A stretch of DNA of 8,435 nucleotides from NCBI GenBank assembly GCA_023144875.1, contig JAGLEW010000018.1, forward strand, positions 1 to 8,435. Direction: 5' to 3'. Below are positions 5,943-8,435 of this stretch, one piece after another; positions within the stretch are counted from its first letter, which is position 1, and each line of letters starts with the position of its first letter. The DNA comes from Methylococcales bacterium (GTDB lineage Bacteria > Pseudomonadota > Gammaproteobacteria > Methylococcales > Methylomonadaceae). A program made the translations under genes and the position numbers. The notes under the pieces are model-generated. The model made no database searches, was not told where the DNA came from, and was given only the letters and a program-made list of their open reading frames with translations.

Positions 5943-5965
5943 GGTAAGAGTGAATCACCTTATCC
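5943..5965. other. Imperfect hairpin between cysM and hxlA
   Basis: GGTAAG/CTTATCC arms with one bulge on each side flank an inner GTGA/TCAC pair, giving a compact stem with a very short loop. It lies 77 nt past the cysM stop and about 85 nt upstream of the hxlAB -35 box. No U-tract follows on the minus strand, so it is a poor cysM terminator. It could be an operator-like palindrome or chance. Confidence 0.3.
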
Positions 5966-6041
5966 GTTATAACTTATTGATTTTTTATAGGCGATAATTA
6001 AAACCTTTATTACTTTAATATTTTAAAAGATGTGGCAAAGA

Positions 6042-6935
6042 TTAACTAAAAAAAACACCTGTTGATAAATACCGATCTCCACGATCACAAATAATCGCTA
6101 CAATCACCGCATCCTGTACCTCTTGTGATAACCTAAGTGCCGCCGCCACCGCACCACCCGATGAAACGCCTGCAAAAATACCTTCTTGTGCCGCTAAAGC
6201 CCGTGTGGTCTCTTCAGCGGTTTGTTGATCCATTTCCATCACTTTATCCACACGTTTCGCATCATATATTTTTGGTAAATACGCCTGTGGCCAGCGGCGA
6301 ATTCCTGGAATTTTTGCACCATCTTCAGGCTGTACTCCCACAATTTGAATCGCCGAATTTTGTGATTTTAAATAGCGTGATGTTCCCATAATGGTGCCTG
6401 TCGTTCCCATTGCACTGACAAAGTGCGTTACCATGCCTTCGGTATCACGCCAAATTTCAACCCCCGTTCCCTCGTAATGCGCTAAGGGATTATCCGTATT
6501 TGAAAACTGATCTAAAATTCGCCCTTTCCCTTCTTTTTCCATTTGACGCGCCAAATCAATCGCCCCTTCCATACTTTTTTCAGCAGGCGTTAACACGATA
6601 TTAGCGCCATAAGCTTTCATTGAGGCTCGACGCTCCATACTCATATTATCAGGCATAATTAATGTAATTTCATACCCTTTAATCGCGGCTGCCATCGCTA
6701 ACGCAATCCCCGTATTTCCACTGGTTGCCTCAATCAAACAATCCCCCGCTTTAATTTCACCTCGTCGTTCGGCATATTGAATCATACTCAAAGCGGGTCT
6801 ATCTTTTACCGATCCTGCTGGGTTATTGCCTTCTAATTTCACCAACAAAGTGTTGTTATTTTTATCGGTCACTAATCGCTGTAATTTAACCAGCGGCGTA
6901 TTACCCACAAACGATTCAATGGTTTTAAAATTCAT
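6042..6935 (-). CDS. cysM: Cysteine synthase B (O-acetylserine sulfhydrylase, CysM type)
   Basis: This PLP enzyme makes cysteine from O-acetylserine and sulfide; the CysM branch typically also uses thiosulfate to give S-sulfocysteine. Features: NTPLVKL near the N-terminus; NPAGSVKDRPAL with the PLP lysine at K44; the substrate loop TSGNTG (71-76); MERR in place of the LERR usual in CysK; the phosphate-cradle GTTGT (177-181); PGIRRWP (210-216), characteristic of CysM; GVSSGGA; and the C-terminal ICDRGDRYLSTGVF. The 297-aa length is near the E. coli 303. The ORF opens with GTG then ATG; the ATG at 6933-6935 was chosen because GAGGA is then 7 nt away, against only 4 nt from the GTG. It has no evident functional tie to the RuMP genes. 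Confident. Confidence 0.96.
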   Translation of the reverse strand: MNFKTIESFVGNTPLVKLQRLVTDKNNNTLLVKLEGNNPAGSVKDRPALSMIQYAERRGEIKAGDCLIEATSGNTGIALAMAAAIKGYEITLIMPDNMSMERRASMKAYGANIVLTPAEKSMEGAIDLARQMEKEGKGRILDQFSNTDNPLAHYEGTGVEIWRDTEGMVTHFVSAMGTTGTIMGTSRYLKSQNSAIQIVGVQPEDGAKIPGIRRWPQAYLPKIYDAKRVDKVMEMDQQTAEETTRALAAQEGIFAGVSSGGAVAAALRLSQEVQDAVIVAIICDRGDRYLSTGVFFS

Positions 6936-6960
6936 CACTTAATCCTCAAAAATAAAGTAG

Positions 6961-6966
6961 ATTATC
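6961..6966 (-). promoter_or_regulatory. Probable extended -10 promoter for cysM
   Basis: The minus strand reads TGGGATAAT: a TGN extension followed by GATAAT (5/6 to consensus), 25 nt upstream of the cysM ATG. No good -35 exists at 16-18 nt, which fits an extended -10 promoter with a leader of about 20 nt. Confidence 0.45.
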
Positions 6967-7008
6967 CCATAAAACCCACGGTTAAAAGGTTATTAAAACG
7001 ACTTTATT

Positions 7009-7017
7009 TGGTATAAT
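7009..7017 (+). promoter_or_regulatory. Probable extended -10 promoter for gyrA
   Basis: TGGTATAAT combines a TGN extension with a perfect TATAAT (7012-7017). The -35 region is weak (TTATTA at 6990-6995). Transcription would start near 7024, giving a leader of about 93 nt before gyrA. Confidence 0.55.
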
Positions 7018-7116
7018 ATTAGAAATAATCGCTGTCTTTTTGTAAAAAAATAATACACTTAAAGATGCACAGACCAACATTGATTGTTTGTCGTAAATCA
7101 ACCCAATATGGATCTT

Positions 7117-8435
7117 ATGTCAGATTTTGCTAAAGAAATTATTCCTGTAAACCTCGAAGACGAGATGAAACAATCGTACCTTGATTACGCCATGAGCGTC
7201 ATTATTGGTCGGGCTTTACCTGATGTAAGAGATGGCTTGAAACCTGTCCATCGGCGAGTTCTATATGCCATGAGCGTACTGGGTAATGATTGGAATAAAG
7301 CCTATAAAAAATCAGCACGGGTCGTTGGTGATGTCATTGGTAAATATCATCCTCATGGTGACACTGCCGTTTACGATACCATGGTGAGAATGGCACAGCC
7401 TTTTTCTATGCGCAACATGTTAATTGATGGTCAAGGAAACTTTGGGAGTGTTGATGGTGACTCGCCTGCCGCCATGCGATACACCGAAGTTAGAATGGCT
7501 AAAATTTCTCATGAAATTCTAGCTGATTTAGACAAAGAAACCGTTGACTTTGTCTCTAATTATGATGAGTCTGAATCAGAGCCGTCGGTGATGCCAACTC
7601 GTATTCCCACATTATTAATCAATGGCTCATCAGGTATTGCCGTAGGAATGGCGACCAATATTCCCCCTCATAATTTAAATGAAATTGTAAGCGCTTGTTT
7701 GGCCTTAATTGATCGACCTGAAATGAATATCAATGATTTAATGGCCTATATTCCAGGGCCTGATTTTCCAACGGCTGCCTATATTAATGGCGCTGAAGGT
7801 ATTCATGATGCCTATAGTACAGGTCGTGGACGGGTTCATTTACGCGCGAAAACTCATTTTGAGCCGTGCGGCGCTCATGAGGATCGCCAAGCCATTATCG
7901 TTACCGAACTGCCCTATCAAGTTAATAAAGCCCGTTTGTTAGAAAAAATCGGTGAAATGCACAAAGAAGGTAAATTAGCGGGTATTTCAGCGTTGCGCGA
8001 TGAGTCTGATAAAGACGGGATGCGCATGGTAATTGAATTAAAACGCGGTGAAGTCGCTGAAGTTATCCTCAATAATTTATACAAACAAACCCAATTACAG
8101 ACTGTTTTTGGGGTCAACATGGTGGCGATTTTAAATGGTCGCCCTTATTGCATGAGTTTAAAAGAAATTTTAAGCGCCTTTATTGATCATCGCCGAGAAG
8201 TTGTTACTCGTCGTACCCTTTATTTACTGCGTAAAGCCCGTGATCGAGCGCATCTTTTAGAAGGTTTAGGCGTGGCTTTATCCAACATTGATGCCATGAT
8301 TTCGCTGATTAAATTGGCTAAAAACCCCGCCAATGCTCGTGACGTATTATCCTCACAAAACTGGATGATTGGCATGGTCAGTGATTTATTAGCCAACGCC
8401 AATATGTCTCGTTCACGTCCTGAAGAATTGGATGA
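7117..8435 (+). CDS. gyrA: DNA gyrase subunit A (N-terminal half; 3' end beyond window)
   Basis: GyrA is the DNA-cleaving and rejoining subunit of gyrase, working as A2B2 to introduce negative supercoils. The 439 visible codons align with E. coli GyrA from the first residues (MSDFAKEI, then VNLEDEM and SYLDYAMSVI). They include KPVHRRVLYAM, the quinolone-resistance region with HPHGDTAVYDT (T83, D87), the catalytic tyrosine Y122 in AAMRYTE, TRIPTLLINGSSGIAVGMATNIPPHN, IPGPDFPTAA, ELPYQVNKARL, ISALRDESDKDGMR and HRREVVTRRT. The coiled-coil gate has just begun at the edge; the C-terminal wrapping domain is outside the window. The start at ATG 7117 matches the family N-terminus; GGA lies only about 4 nt upstream, and an in-frame ATG at 7108 adding MDL is possible. 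It is divergent from cysM. Confidence 0.98.
   Translation, partial: MSDFAKEIIPVNLEDEMKQSYLDYAMSVIIGRALPDVRDGLKPVHRRVLYAMSVLGNDWNKAYKKSARVVGDVIGKYHPHGDTAVYDTMVRMAQPFSMRNMLIDGQGNFGSVDGDSPAAMRYTEVRMAKISHEILADLDKETVDFVSNYDESESEPSVMPTRIPTLLINGSSGIAVGMATNIPPHNLNEIVSACLALIDRPEMNINDLMAYIPGPDFPTAAYINGAEGIHDAYSTGRGRVHLRAKTHFEPCGAHEDRQAIIVTELPYQVNKARLLEKIGEMHKEGKLAGISALRDESDKDGMRMVIELKRGEVAEVILNNLYKQTQLQTVFGVNMVAILNGRPYCMSLKEILSAFIDHRREVVTRRTLYLLRKARDRAHLLEGLGVALSNIDAMISLIKLAKNPANARDVLSSQNWMIGMVSDLLANANMSRSRPEELD

Noticed and set aside
6366..6392. GTSRYLK in CysM, which resembles the GVxKYL heptad
   Set aside because: It follows GTTGTIM in the phosphate-cradle region of the fold, where E. coli CysM has a similar GVSRF sequence. 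It is family-conserved structure, lacks the invariant Val position, and is a coincidence.
6936..6938. GTG codon immediately before the cysM ATG as start
   Set aside because: Only 4 nt from GAGGA, and a weaker start codon than the ATG that follows at 7 nt.

Overview
The window looks like chromosome of a low-GC gammaproteobacterial type I methanotroph (Methylococcales) or a close methylotrophic relative. The case rests on adjacent hexulose-phosphate synthase and isomerase genes (the ribulose monophosphate, RuMP, route of formaldehyde fixation), transketolase and transaldolase on the same strand, and gammaproteobacterial-type TalB, CysM and GyrA proteins. This assignment is inference from gene content and remembered family sequences; no search was run.

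Layout. From right to left on the minus strand: cysM (6042-6935); hxlA (5132-5773) and hxlB (4571-5116), 15 nt apart; a strong intrinsic terminator (4528-4562); tkt (2453-4438); two unrecognised genes, 1567-2295 and 949-1563, separated by 3 nt; a hairpin/terminator region; and tal (774 to 1, running off the window). On the plus strand, gyrA starts at 7117 and runs off the right edge. A roughly 180-bp divergent promoter region separates cysM and gyrA.

Metabolic logic. HxlA condenses formaldehyde with ribulose 5-phosphate. HxlB isomerises the product to fructose 6-phosphate. Transketolase and transaldolase carry out the carbon rearrangements that regenerate the pentose acceptor. cysM (cysteine synthesis) and gyrA (topoisomerase) look like ordinary flanking housekeeping genes.

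The unusual part is the gene pair between tkt and tal. Together the two proteins carry 13 copies of a seven-residue motif, [ST][GS]V[AEG][KRH]Y[LV], in otherwise low-complexity, basic, probably disordered sequence. One protein (204 aa) appears soluble and has nine copies. The other (242 aa) has a signal peptide, two copies of the 10-mer YPAANFEPTV in a Ser-rich periplasmic region, one transmembrane helix, and a basic cytoplasmic tail with four copies. I do not recognise either as a characterised family. The arrangement suggests a soluble and a membrane-anchored multivalent scaffold that bind the same partner, possibly RuMP enzymes or another cytoplasmic complex. That role is a hypothesis. The motif repeats, the topology signals and the location are directly visible.
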